From Geodermatophilus amargosae (GTDB lineage: Bacteria; Actinomycetota; Actinomycetes; Mycobacteriales; Geodermatophilaceae): a stretch of 64,000 nucleotides of DNA. Below are positions 39,001-48,364 of the stretch, piece after piece. Position 1 is the stretch's first letter; every line of letters begins with the position of its first letter. Position numbers and translations under genes: made by a program. Location: contig NZ_FPBA01000020.1 of assembly GCF_900116515.1 (NCBI RefSeq), positions 41,101-105,100 on the forward strand, in the 5' to 3' direction. Under the pieces are notes generated by a model. It worked only from the letters and a program-made list of their open reading frames with translations. It was not told the origin of the DNA and ran no database searches.

Positions 39001-40029
39001 TCAGCGGTACACGTAGGGCGCGAGCGCCGGCTCCTCGGCCACGTCGGGCGCGTTGCCCTCGCTGTCGCCGGCGTAGGCGACGAAGGCCGCGTGGTCCGTG
39101 GCGAAGGTCAGCGCGTCGACGCCCGGCTGGAACGCCTGCAGACAGGTCGACAGCGGGATGCGCGAGCGCACTGCCGGCCCGTCGTGGGTGAGCGCGTCCG
39201 CGACGATCGCGTAGCCGACCGGGTCGTAGCTGCCGATGGCGAAGTGGTCGGCGGCGTTGGCCGGGCAGACCGCCTGGGTGGCGATGTTGGCGATCGCGCC
39301 GTCACCGGTGCGCAGTGCCGAGCTCGCCACCCCGGGGGTGTTGGGGACGACGACCTCGTCGAGTGCGGTGTAGGCGACGGTGTAGTCGATGCCGGCGAAG
39401 GTCTCCGCGCCGCTGTTGAGCGCCTCGAGGAACTGCGACCCGGTGGCCTGCTGGTGGAACGAGGGGTTGCAGTCCCCGCACGTCACCGCGGAGTCGAGGG
39501 TGCCGTGGTTGGACGGCGACAGGCCCACGACGTCGTCGACCAGCTCGCGGGTGTCCGGCCAGAACCGCAGCGCCCAGCGCGGCACCATCCCGCCCTGGCT
39601 CCAGCCGACGACGTCGACGTCGCGGCGCGACTGCGAGCTCATCGTGCGGACGGCGTCGACGAGGTACTCGCCGGCCACCTGGATGTCGCCGGTGGCGTCG
39701 AAGGGCAGCGTGACCGTGCACCAGCGCCAGCCGTTGCGGTCGAAGGCGCGGGTGTAGTTCCAGCCGAAGCCCACCTGGGGGTCCATGGTGGTGCCGGGGA
39801 CCAGCAGGATCGGGTCCTGGGCCAGCCCGCGCAGGGAGCCGTTGCAGGACAGGCTGGCGTCGAGGTCGGCCCTGGGCACCGACAGCCGTGGCCCGGGCCG
39901 GTCCACGGGGGCGAACTCCCCGGTGTCCGGTGAGGTCGTGGGAGCAGGCGCGGCGCTGGCCGTGCCGCTCCCCAGGAGGACAGCGGCGCACGCCGCGGTC
40001 AGGGCGGTCAGCAGTCGGGACCTCGTCAT
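39001..40029 (-). CDS. Secreted triacylglycerol lipase/esterase (CalB-like alpha/beta hydrolase)
   Basis: The 342-residue precursor has a signal peptide (cleavage after ASA near 26). The nucleophile elbow GWSQGG places the Ser at about 144, and LVPGT near 76-80 supplies the oxyanion turn. A Cys pair in VTCGDCNPSF suggests a disulfide outside the cell. Overall it resembles Candida antarctica lipase B-type actinobacterial lipases. It is monocistronic. Confidence 0.85.
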   Translation of the reverse strand: MTRSRLLTALTAACAAVLLGSGTASAAPAPTTSPDTGEFAPVDRPGPRLSVPRADLDASLSCNGSLRGLAQDPILLVPGTTMDPQVGFGWNYTRAFDRNGWRWCTVTLPFDATGDIQVAGEYLVDAVRTMSSQSRRDVDVVGWSQGGMVPRWALRFWPDTRELVDDVVGLSPSNHGTLDSAVTCGDCNPSFHQQATGSQFLEALNSGAETFAGIDYTVAYTALDEVVVPNTPGVASSALRTGDGAIANIATQAVCPANAADHFAIGSYDPVGYAIVADALTHDGPAVRSRIPLSTCLQAFQPGVDALTFATDHAAFVAYAGDSEGNAPDVAEEPALAPYVYR

Positions 40030-40128
40030 CGAGGGTCGCGTCTCCTCGCGGTCGGGCGCGCTCGGATCGCGCGCTCGTGCAACACAACGATCGAGTGTCC
40101 CTCAGGATGTGCGCCGCGCCACCCGGCC

Positions 40129-40134
40129 TACGGT
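40129..40134 (+). promoter_or_regulatory. -10 element TACGGT, probable leaderless start
   Basis: TACGGT fits TANNNT and is 6 bases from the GTG of the pentapeptide-repeat gene. No ribosome binding site is visible. Confidence 0.4.
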
Positions 40135-40140
40135 GCCGCC

Positions 40141-40689
40141 GTGACCGCGACCCGCGAGGGCGAGACCCTGCGCGGCGACGACCGCTGGGGCGAGGACCTC
40201 TCCGGGGAGTCGTTCGTGCGCTGCACCCTGCTCGACGTGGACCTCTCCGAGACGACCTCGGTGGGCGCGACGTTCGAGGACTGCACGTTCACCGACTGCC
40301 GGTTCTCCGCCGGCCGGCACGCGGCCTCGGCGTTCCGCGGCTGCCTGTTCACCGCGTGCTCGTCCACCACGGCGGAGTCCACCGACTGCACGTTCCTCGG
40401 GAGCGCCTTCGCGTCCTGCTCGCTGCGGCCGCTGCGGGTGACCGGCGGCGACTGGTCGTTCGTCTCCCTGGTCGACGCCGACCTGCGCGGCGCCGACCTC
40501 ACCGGCGCCACCGTCACCGACGCCGACCTCTCGGCCGCCGCACTCGCGGACAGCCGCTGGACGGGCGCGGACCTGCGCGGCAGCGACCTGTCGGCGTTCG
40601 ACCCGCGCGAGCTGCCGCTCGACGGCGCCCGCATCCGCGCCGAGCAGGCCGTCGCCCTCGCGCAGTCGCTGGGACTGCGGATCGGTTGA
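40141..40689 (+). CDS. Pentapeptide-repeat protein
   Basis: A 182-residue right-handed quadrilateral beta-helix protein. Repeats with Leu/Phe at the central position run from about residue 18 (DLSGESFVRCTLLDVDLSET) through DLRGADLTGATVTDADLSAA. In the first half the central residues are often Phe with nearby Cys (FEDCTFTDCRF). Some relatives protect DNA gyrase or act in toxin immunity, but nothing here decides the role. Confidence 0.85.
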   Translation: MTATREGETLRGDDRWGEDLSGESFVRCTLLDVDLSETTSVGATFEDCTFTDCRFSAGRHAASAFRGCLFTACSSTTAESTDCTFLGSAFASCSLRPLRVTGGDWSFVSLVDADLRGADLTGATVTDADLSAAALADSRWTGADLRGSDLSAFDPRELPLDGARIRAEQAVALAQSLGLRIG

Positions 40690-40899
40690 CCGGCCCAGGT
40701 CAACCCCCGGCGCCGTCTCCGTCGAGCGGCTGCCGGTGCGGTGCGCGCCCCGCGGGGCGAGGTGGTCGTCGGTGACTGCGTCCCGGGCGACGAAGTGGGT
40801 GGCGACGACCGGGCCGACGAGCAGCCGTAGCGGTCCTCGTCGACGGCGGTGCCGGAGGCGGCCCGCCGGGCACGCCCCTCCCGGACGTCGTCGTCCCGT

Positions 40900-42276
40900 T
40901 CACGGGCTGTGGCGGTACTGGGCCTGGGCCTGGGCGGGCGTCAGCGCCGTGTCCCACAGCGCGCCGGCCGCCACCGAGCCGCGGTACCAGTCGTTGGCGG
41001 GCCGGTCGGGCCAGTTGGCCAGCGTGTCCCACCCGAAGCGCCAGAAGCCGGTGACCGGCTCGGCTGCCGTCATGGCGGCGTCGCCGGCCACCTGGACGCC
41101 GTCGACGTAGAGGTACGTGCCGGTCGCGCCCATGCTCACGGTGGCCAGGTGCCAGCCGCCGTCGGCATAGGAGGCGGTGCTGCCGATCGTGCGGTTGCCG
41201 CCGTTGTAGACGCCGAAGACGAGCCGCCCGGCATCGGTCATGTAGAGGTGCCGGTCGTACTGGCCGCCGATCCCGGTGGCGTACTTGGCGAAGCCGAACA
41301 GCCGGCCACCCGGGTGGTCCGTGGCGAACCAGACCTGCACGGTGAAGGTCTGCGGCGAGACCTCGCTGCCGGCGGTGCTGACGTAGCCGGTCGTGCCGTC
41401 GAGGGTGACCGCCCGCGCAGGTCCCTTGCCGCAGTCGGGTCCCGGGGTGTCGAAGGCGATGCCACCCCGGTAGGTGCCGTCGCCGGCGGCGCCGAGGGTG
41501 CCGGTGTTCAGGGCGGTGGTGCCGGAGGCCTCCTGGAAGTCGTAGAAGCGCCGCGCGCGGACCGCGGACTCGTCGATGCAGGCCCAGACGGCGGCCGCGG
41601 AGGTGCGCCAGGCGTCGGCGTCGCCCGTGTGCGCCGACCAGCCGGCCGCGGCCTGCGGTGTCGGGACCAGCCACGTGGCGCCGGCCGCCACCGTGAGCAG
41701 CGCGGCGGCGCGCACGGCGCCCGGTCGACGGGACCGGGCCGCCGGACGGTCCCGGAGCACGATCAGGACCGGGCCGTCCGCGGCGCGCCACCAGCCGGCG
41801 GCGGCCAGGACGGCCAGCGCCCCGGCGCCGGAGCCGACGAGCGCCGACCAGCGGCCCTCCTCGGCCCAGACGACGGGAAGCCCGACGGCGGGGATGCGCA
41901 GGACGCCGGCGCCGTGGACGGCCGCCGGGTCGACCAGCGCGGTGTCGGGCGTGCGGTTGGCGTCGCCCTGCAGCCGCAGGGCGCCGTCCTCGACCTCGAC
42001 CAGCCGGTGCAGCCGCAGGCCGCCGGACCGGTCGGGATCGTCCACGAGCAGGACCTGGCCGGGCCGGATGTCCTCGGCGGCGACCGGCCGGACGACGGCG
42101 ACGTCACCGGTGTACAGCGCCGGCGTCATCGAGCCGCTGCTCACGACCGTGGACTCCCAACCGAGCAGCGCGGGCACCAGGGACCAACCGACGAGGCCGA
42201 GGACGGTGACCAGCACCGCCCTGGCCAGGACGGTCACGGTGAGCGCGGCCCAGCCGGCGCGGGAGTCGGTCGTCAT
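40900..42276 (-). CDS. SipW-type signal peptidase I fused to a LamG-like domain
   Basis: The 458-residue protein joins two modules. Residues 1-200 are an archaeal/ER-type signal peptidase: a membrane helix at 10-38, catalytic Ser49 in VSSGSMTP, and the His in RLHRLVEVEDG with GDANRTPD further on. A second hydrophobic helix at about 225-255 is followed by a concanavalin/LamG-like jelly roll (about 285-458; VTLDGTTGYVSTAG, FTVQVWFAT, GTYLYVDGVQVAG). The adjacent TasA-like gene is the expected substrate. The ATG at 42276 matches the family start. The fusion is unusual for SipW peptidases. Confidence 0.82.
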   Translation of the reverse strand: MTTDSRAGWAALTVTVLARAVLVTVLGLVGWSLVPALLGWESTVVSSGSMTPALYTGDVAVVRPVAAEDIRPGQVLLVDDPDRSGGLRLHRLVEVEDGALRLQGDANRTPDTALVDPAAVHGAGVLRIPAVGLPVVWAEEGRWSALVGSGAGALAVLAAAGWWRAADGPVLIVLRDRPAARSRRPGAVRAAALLTVAAGATWLVPTPQAAAGWSAHTGDADAWRTSAAAVWACIDESAVRARRFYDFQEASGTTALNTGTLGAAGDGTYRGGIAFDTPGPDCGKGPARAVTLDGTTGYVSTAGSEVSPQTFTVQVWFATDHPGGRLFGFAKYATGIGGQYDRHLYMTDAGRLVFGVYNGGNRTIGSTASYADGGWHLATVSMGATGTYLYVDGVQVAGDAAMTAAEPVTGFWRFGWDTLANWPDRPANDWYRGSVAAGALWDTALTPAQAQAQYRHSP

Positions 42277-42310
42277 GGCAGGTGCCCGGACGGCGAGGTC
42301 GGCTGACCTC

Positions 42311-42922
42311 TCAGCGCGACTGGGCCTCCCAGGTGAAGGTGACCGAGGCGCTGCTGTTCTGCGTCGAGTCCGGCGCGTCGGCGGCGAAGAGGTAGGTGAA
42401 GCGGTAGCTGCGGGTCTCGGCTGCCGAGGGGTCACTGGTGCCGGCCGGCTGCCAGGTGCCCACGCCGTCGGCGAAGCTCTCGGGGAAGTCGGCCAGGCTG
42501 CCGTCGTAGAGGTCCGCGCCGATCCGGGTGAAGCCGGTGCAGGAGCCGAAGCTGCCGCCGCTCCCCTCGGCGACGGTGAGCCGCAGGTGGCCGTCGAGCC
42601 CGTTGGTGGCCGCGGGCGCGACGCCGTAGAGGTGGGCGGTCGAGGGGACCGTGCCGGTGGAGCTCACGGTGATGCAGTGGGTGCCGGTCATGCCCGGACG
42701 CAGGCCGCGCACGGTGAACATCGCGGCGCCGCCGTCGTCGGTGAGGTGCACCGAGCCGGTCTCCCAGCTGTCGACCGCGTTGCCCGTCGAGTGCGTGTAC
42801 GCCGCTGCGGAGGTCTGCCAGATGAGGCAGGCGGAGGCGATCAGGCCGAGCAGCACGCTCGCCGCCAGCCCCAGCCGCCCGGTGCGGTGGCTGGGTCGGC
42901 GGACGGTGCGGTACGTCGTCAT
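42311..42922 (-). CDS. TasA/CalY-like protein with SipW-dependent signal sequence
   Basis: A 203-residue exported protein. It has a basic N-terminus, a hydrophobic segment (about 18-36, LGLAASVLLGLIASACLIW) and a beta-rich body with LRPGMTGTHCITVSSTGT and the closing FTYLFAADAPDSTQNSSASVTFTW. This is the pattern of TasA/CalY biofilm or spore-coat fibres processed by SipW peptidases. The peptidase gene follows 34 bases downstream. Its assembly into fibres is inferred. Confidence 0.75.
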   Translation of the reverse strand: MTTYRTVRRPSHRTGRLGLAASVLLGLIASACLIWQTSAAAYTHSTGNAVDSWETGSVHLTDDGGAAMFTVRGLRPGMTGTHCITVSSTGTVPSTAHLYGVAPAATNGLDGHLRLTVAEGSGGSFGSCTGFTRIGADLYDGSLADFPESFADGVGTWQPAGTSDPSAAETRSYRFTYLFAADAPDSTQNSSASVTFTWEAQSR

Positions 42923-43105
42923 GGTGTCGTCCTGCGATCGGGTGACGCGCGAACGGGTGTCCGCGACCACCTGTCCTGTCGGGGACGAACCGTCTGGGAG
43001 TGAGCCGACAGCCGGTCGTCCCACCCGAAGGGGTGAGAGGACCGGGCGCTCCGTCGGGACCGTCCCCGGACCCGACGGGAACCGCTCCCGGCCTGCGGCG
43101 ACGCG

Positions 43106-44200
43106 TCAGCCGGCCACGAGCTCGGCGGCCGCCTCGGGCCACCACTGGCCGGCGGGCGGGCCGCCGCCGCAGGTGCCGTCGGAGTCGCCGGGCTGCTTGA
43201 TCCACAGCAGCGCGTCGAGGCGGGGTGCGGCGGGCGACGTCGTCGGCGGCTCGCCGAGCGCGCGCCCCGGCGGGTTGCACCAGCGCCCCTCGCCGCCGGG
43301 TGCGTCCTCCGGCGGACCGGCGCCGTTGCGGCTGGTGTCGATGACGAAGTGGGCGACGGGGGTGCCGGGGGGCGCCCCCTCCTCCAGCTGCTCGGACAGC
43401 GCCAGGCCGTACTCCGCGTTCGCCTCGGTCGTCTCGTAGTTGGAGACGTTGAGGGCGAACCCGTCGGCGGCGTCGACCCCGCTCTTGCGCAGGGCGTCGG
43501 CGAGTGCCGGCAGGTCGTCCACCCAGTCGGCGTTGCCGGCGTCCAGGTAGATCCGCGTCTCCGGCTGCCGGTCGAGGATCGCGACGGCCTGGGAGAGCAG
43601 CAGGTAGCGCGCCGCGGGGTCCACGCCCTCGCAGCCGGCCACGGCGTGCGGCACGGCGTCCGGCTCCAGGACGACCACCGCGGGCCGGTCGGCGAGGGCC
43701 GCCGCGAAGCTGCCGATCCAGGCCAGGTAGGCGTCGACGTCGGCGGCACCACCGGCGGAGTAGGAGCCGCAGTCACGCCCCGGCACGTTGTAGGCCACCA
43801 GGACCGGCAGCCGGTCCTCCTCCGCCGCGGCCCGGGAGGCCGCCTCCACCACCGGGTACGGGTTGTCGGGGCTGGCGATCCAGACGGCGGTCGGCTGCTC
43901 GGCCAGCGGGGCCAGTGCCTCGGCCTCCTCGGTCCGCCCGCTCGCGCGGGCCTCGCGCACCGCGGCCGGGCCGTGTCCCTCGGGGTCGAGCCAGAGCTCC
44001 TCCCCCGCGAGCCGGCTCGACTCCTGCGTGGCGGCGGTGCCCGTCGCGCCGCTCTCCGGCGCGCCGTCGGTCCCGGTGCCACCACTCCCGGTGCCACCGC
44101 TTGCGGTTCCACCGCTCCCACCACAGGCGACGACGGTGCCGGCGACGACGGCCAGCACCGCGGCGCGGACCGACCGTCGCCGCTGGAGACGGGTCCTCAC
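43106..44200 (-). CDS. cslZ: Glycoside hydrolase family 6 lipoprotein (CslZ-like endoglucanase)
   Basis: A 364-residue GH6-type beta-1,4-glucanase. The lipobox VVAC at residues 23-26 and a Gly/Ser/Thr-rich linker (27-60) anchor it outside the cell. GH6 core motifs are PTAVWIASPDNPYP, VLVAYNVPGRDCGSYSAGG, VVVLEPDAVPHA with the acid Asp, and the LLWIKQPGDSDGTC end. It overlaps glxA by four bases. In Streptomyces the equivalent cslA-glxA-cslZ genes make and trim a cellulose-like surface glycan. Name given by that synteny. Confidence 0.85.
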   Translation of the reverse strand: MRTRLQRRRSVRAAVLAVVAGTVVACGGSGGTASGGTGSGGTGTDGAPESGATGTAATQESSRLAGEELWLDPEGHGPAAVREARASGRTEEAEALAPLAEQPTAVWIASPDNPYPVVEAASRAAAEEDRLPVLVAYNVPGRDCGSYSAGGAADVDAYLAWIGSFAAALADRPAVVVLEPDAVPHAVAGCEGVDPAARYLLLSQAVAILDRQPETRIYLDAGNADWVDDLPALADALRKSGVDAADGFALNVSNYETTEANAEYGLALSEQLEEGAPPGTPVAHFVIDTSRNGAGPPEDAPGGEGRWCNPPGRALGEPPTTSPAAPRLDALLWIKQPGDSDGTCGGGPPAGQWWPEAAAELVAG

Positions 44201-46191
44201 GCGACGTGCACCCAGCGCGCCGGGGAGGGGACGCCGTCGGAGTCGAGCACGACCAACGTGTACCAGCCGGAGGGGGTGAGGCCCTCCTCCTCGGGCACGG
44301 TGAGCTCGACCGTCCCGCTGCCGCAGCAGCCGTCGGGGCAGTGCGCGCCCCCGTCTGCGGTGGTGTGGCCGGACGCGCCCTCGGGGCAGGACGCCGGCCG
44401 CACGTCGAGTGCGACGGACCGCTGCTCGGTGTCGGTCTGGTGCGTCACGGCGCTGGGCCGCAGCAGCCGGGCCTCGGCGACCTCGGTGCCCTCGACGTCG
44501 ACGGAGAAGCTGCTCCCCCGGCTGATCTCCTCCGGTGCCCCGGTGATGGCCGGACGCTCGTCGGCGAACAGGTACGGCGGGGAGTAGATCTCGATCCGCG
44601 TGTCGAAGGTGCCGGTGCGGGTCTCCTCCGCGTCGGCGAACAGCGGGTCCGACCCCATGGTCATGACCCGGCCGTCGGGGAGCAGGAGCGCCGTCGCGTG
44701 GTAGTTCCGCCCGACGAAGTTGGGAGCCGCCTCGTCGAGCGTGCCGGTCTCGGGGTCGTAGATCGTCGTCAGGTGGAGGTCGCTCTCCTCGTTGCCGCGA
44801 TAGTCCTCCGAGCCGCCGGTGAGCAGGGTCGTGTCGTCGGGCAGCGTGACGGCGTTGAGGTAGCGGACCGGGCTCGGGTAGTCCGGCGCCGGCTCGTACC
44901 GCGGGGCCACCGATCCGTCGAGGTCGACCACGTTGAACCGGGTGGTCGACTCCGGGCTGTCCCCGACCAGGCCACCGCCGACGATGCCGACGCGCTGGTC
45001 CTGCACCGGGGCGAGGAAGAACGACGCGCTCGTCTCGTTGTACTCGGCGTCCTCGAGACCGTGGACGTCCTGCCAGGAGTTGTCGCTGACGTCCCAGATG
45101 CCCGGCTGGCGGCCCGCCTCGGCCGGCCCGTAGCCGGTGTTGGAGCCGCTGTAGAAGACGCGCCGGCCGTCTGCGAGCCGGAACAGCGCCGGAAAGGTCG
45201 GGAAGTACCGGAAGAGGTCCGGCTGGTCGGTCCAGGTGCGGGTGGCCGGGTCGTAGAGCTCGTTGTCACCCGGCAGGATCCGGCCGTACTCGTCCAGGCC
45301 GGACACGGCCAGCACGCGGCCCCCGTCCAGGCCGATCAGCGTCGGGTACCAGCGGGCCTCGTCGAGCCGGCCGGTGCGCCGGTAGGTCTCGGTGGCGACG
45401 TCGAACTCGTAGGAGGCGTCGAGGCCCTGGAAGTTCTGCTTGTCCTTCGTCACGCCGGCGCCGCGGACGTGCACCTCCCCCCGGTGCTCCGCCGGGAGGT
45501 CCGGCGCGCCGAACGTGCGCTCCTCCTCGACGACGTACTCGTCGCCGGTGCCCTCGGCCTCCACCCACACGTCGGCGACGCCGTCCATCGCCGAGCCGTC
45601 GGGCATCTCGTGCGCGGCGGGCAGCCTGACCTCCTCGGTGGAGGTGTAGGTCAGGCCGCCGTTGGTGAACGTGGTGCCCACGGGCAGCGTGAGCGGCTCG
45701 TCGTGCTCGTTGGTGAGCGACAGGACGCCCGCGGCCCGGTCGACCTGCTCGTCGAGCCGCTCGTACCGGCGGGTGCCGCCGGCGATGAGCAGGTTGCCGT
45801 TGGGCAGGTAGGCGTGCCCGCCGCAGAAGAGGTCCTCGGGGGTCGGGACCTCCTTGGTGTCACCGGTGACCGGGTCCCAGACGATCGAGCGGAAGGTCCC
45901 GGCCTCGAACCGCTCGGCGTTGTTGCCCGAGCCGGCGATCAGCAGGACCTTGCCGCTGGACAGCAGTGCGGCGTGCACCGCCGACAGCCGGTACTCCTCC
46001 GACAGCTCGACGGTCTCCCAGAAGCCGTACTGCTGCTTGTAGTCCTGCTGGTTGCGCTCGAAGTCGTAGACGAGCCGGTCGGCCACGTCGACGACGACCG
46101 GCCCGTTCGCCGCGACGACGCCCGTGACCGCGGCACCGACCAGCGCGGCGTTGCGCAGCCGCCGCAGCGGCCCGGCCACCCGGCGGGTCAT
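44197..46191 (-). CDS. glxA: Galactose oxidase-like radical copper oxidase (GlxA)
   Basis: A 664-residue membrane-anchored radical-copper oxidase: N-terminal helix at about 14-30, seven-bladed Kelch propeller and C-terminal immunoglobulin-like domain (DUF1929). The residues needed for the Tyr-Cys cofactor are visible: Cys123 in LFCGGHAYLPNG and Tyr282 in ARWYPT. Copper ligands appear in NYHATALLLPDGR and in VTHQTDTEQR. It therefore should be active, oxidising a primary alcohol on a glycan and making H2O2. It is coupled by ATGA overlaps to both cslA and cslZ. Confidence 0.9.
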   Translation of the reverse strand: MTRRVAGPLRRLRNAALVGAAVTGVVAANGPVVVDVADRLVYDFERNQQDYKQQYGFWETVELSEEYRLSAVHAALLSSGKVLLIAGSGNNAERFEAGTFRSIVWDPVTGDTKEVPTPEDLFCGGHAYLPNGNLLIAGGTRRYERLDEQVDRAAGVLSLTNEHDEPLTLPVGTTFTNGGLTYTSTEEVRLPAAHEMPDGSAMDGVADVWVEAEGTGDEYVVEEERTFGAPDLPAEHRGEVHVRGAGVTKDKQNFQGLDASYEFDVATETYRRTGRLDEARWYPTLIGLDGGRVLAVSGLDEYGRILPGDNELYDPATRTWTDQPDLFRYFPTFPALFRLADGRRVFYSGSNTGYGPAEAGRQPGIWDVSDNSWQDVHGLEDAEYNETSASFFLAPVQDQRVGIVGGGLVGDSPESTTRFNVVDLDGSVAPRYEPAPDYPSPVRYLNAVTLPDDTTLLTGGSEDYRGNEESDLHLTTIYDPETGTLDEAAPNFVGRNYHATALLLPDGRVMTMGSDPLFADAEETRTGTFDTRIEIYSPPYLFADERPAITGAPEEISRGSSFSVDVEGTEVAEARLLRPSAVTHQTDTEQRSVALDVRPASCPEGASGHTTADGGAHCPDGCCGSGTVELTVPEEEGLTPSGWYTLVVLDSDGVPSPARWVHVA

Positions 46192-47974
46192 CGGAGGCTC
46201 TCCTGCGGGAGGCCCGCGAGCTGCACCGGTGCGACGACGACCGCAGGAGCGATGGCGGGCAGTTCCTGGACGATGTTGTCCTCGATCCGGTAGGTGGCGG
46301 CCGCCTGACGGCGACGGCCGGTGGAGGTGGTGACCAGCCAGCAAGGCGACCGGGAACAGGCACATGACCGCGCTGAGCACCGCCCAGGCGGAGACCGCGA
46401 CGTGCACGTGACCCAGCGGCACCGAGGCGACCAGGACCCCGACGAGCAGCGCCCCCCAGGCCAGGTGCCGCCGGAAGACGCCGAGGTGGTCACCGGAGAC
46501 CGCGCCCTTGCGGGTGACGACGAAGGCCGGCTCGCGCTGTCGCAGCGCCTGCGACAGCGCCTGGACGTAGACCGGCGCCGACATCGCCGACATGGCCATG
46601 CCCGCCACGCCGGAGGAGCCCTCCTGCTCGTGGGGGCTCACGTTGTGCCTGCGGTTCCAGAAGTAGACGCCCAGGTGGAGCACCGCGGAGTTGACGTAGA
46701 GCATCAGCCACACCTGCGCGGTGACCACGAGGCCACCCACCCCCGTGAGCATGAAGGCGGTGAGGTTGAGCGCGCCGAGCACCCAGCTGATCGCCGCCGA
46801 CGGGTAGTAGGCCAGCAGCATCGTGTAGTGCGCCCTGCCGGCCCAGGACAGCTTCCAGAAGGACGTCCGGAAGTGACGCAGGATCGTCTGGTCCGCGCCG
46901 CAGGCCCACCGGTGCTGCTGGGTGAAGAAGTCCCGCCAGGTCGCCGGGCCCTCGCCGACGGCGAGCACGTCGGGGGTGTAGACGGACTTCCAGCGCGCAC
47001 CCGTCTCCGGGTTGCGCGCGGAGTGCCAGACGATGCTCGTGGCGGCGTCCTCGGTGATCGAGTCCGCCAACCCGCCGATGGCGCGCAGCGCCGAGATGCG
47101 GACGGCGTTGTTGGTGCCGACGAAACATCGCCGACGAGAGGCGGTTGCCCGCCCGCTGCAGCACGCTGTGGAACATGTACTGCTGCGACTCCGCGCCCCG
47201 GGTGACGACGTTGTCGTAGTTGCCGTACACCTGCGGGCCGACGACGAAGGCGACGTCGGGGTCGCGGAAGTAGCCGACGAGCCGCTCGACCATGTTCGGG
47301 TGGGGCACGTGGTCGGTGTCGACCGACACCCACAGGTCGTAGTCGTCGCCGTGCGCATCGAGCCAGGCGTTGTAGTTGCCGTGCTTGGTGCGTGCCTTGA
47401 ACCCGCCGCTCGGCTGGTTCCAGCGGTCGACGCCCTTGCGGCTGAAGTGCCGGACGCCGAGCTCGGTGCACATCGCGCGCACGGCCGCGTCGTCGCCCTC
47501 GTCGAGCAGCCACACGTCGAGCCGGCCGTCGTAGTGCATGCGGCACGCGGCCTCGAGCGTCGCCCGGACCATCTCCAGCGGCTCCTTGCCGGGGACGATC
47601 GTGGTGAGGAAGGCGACCCGCTGGCCGGCCAGCGGCGTCATGGGGACCGGGTCGCGGGCGTTCAGCGTGGCCAGCGCCAGGGTGATCACGTTGACCATCT
47701 GCAGGACGCCGATGACGGCGACGCTGCCCAGCAGCACGACCGCGAGCACGGAGCGCCAGTCGCCGACGTACTCGGGGTGGTGGGAGGGGAGCAGCAGCCA
47801 GACGAGGAAGACCAGCTCGAAGACGAAGGCGCCGAGGACCAGCAGCCGTGCGCGGACGCGGGCCCAGCCCCGGGTGACCGGCCGGAAGCGGACGCGGCCG
47901 TCGGCCGGCGGCTCCTCCAGCGGTCCGGCGAGCTCGCTGAACTCCGGGTACGGGTAGGGAGCGACCTCAGCCAC
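46188..47974 (-). pseudogene. cslA: Cellulose synthase-like glycosyltransferase (CslA), two frameshifts
   Basis: A GT2 membrane glycosyltransferase with the D,D,D,QxxRW set: DEGDD, VSVDTDH, ITEDAATS and QQHRW, plus membrane helices on both sides. The product is spread over three frames. From the GTG at 47974 the frame runs to about 47125, where an extra base in a T run (ATGTTTCGTC instead of ATGTTCGTC) shifts it. A second shift near 46330-46340 precedes the true C-terminus (AATYRIEDNIVQEL.. to QESLR), whose TGA overlaps the glxA ATG. Two clean shifts in an otherwise conserved gene may be sequencing errors or real inactivation. Confidence 0.8.
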
Positions 47975-48364
47975 GCCGGGACGTGACCAGGAGGCTGCCT
48001 CCTTCCCGTGCGGACACCAGCGGGGACGTCGCAGCCCGGCAGGGCACGGCGATCTGGGGCAAGGCGGACCCATTCGTGAGACGGCGGTTCGGGCAGGTGC
48101 ACGGCGCAGCGCCGGCGGAGGCCGGCGGACGGAAGGACCGTGGCGTGCTGCGGCGAACGACTCCGTCCCTGCGCGCCAGCGCGCGGGTCGGATCCGATCG
48201 GCCCGTTCCGTGCTGCTTCCGGGGGAAGCCGCGACGCACGGTAACCAGAGCCCCTCCGCAGCTGCCACTGAGTCACCGGTTCGGGGGCGCCTCGTGCTCG
48301 ATACGCGGGCTTTCGTCACGAGAACCTCGTGTGACGCTCACCGTGCGTCATTCCGGTCGAGTCC
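47975..48364. other. Gene-free spacer upstream of the csl operon
   Basis: About 390 bases between the divergent cslA and 48365 genes. It contains a small hairpin (AGGAGGC/GCCTCCT near 47990-48004) and must hold the csl promoter. I see no coding frame with protein-like composition and no recognisable element. Confidence 0.5.
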
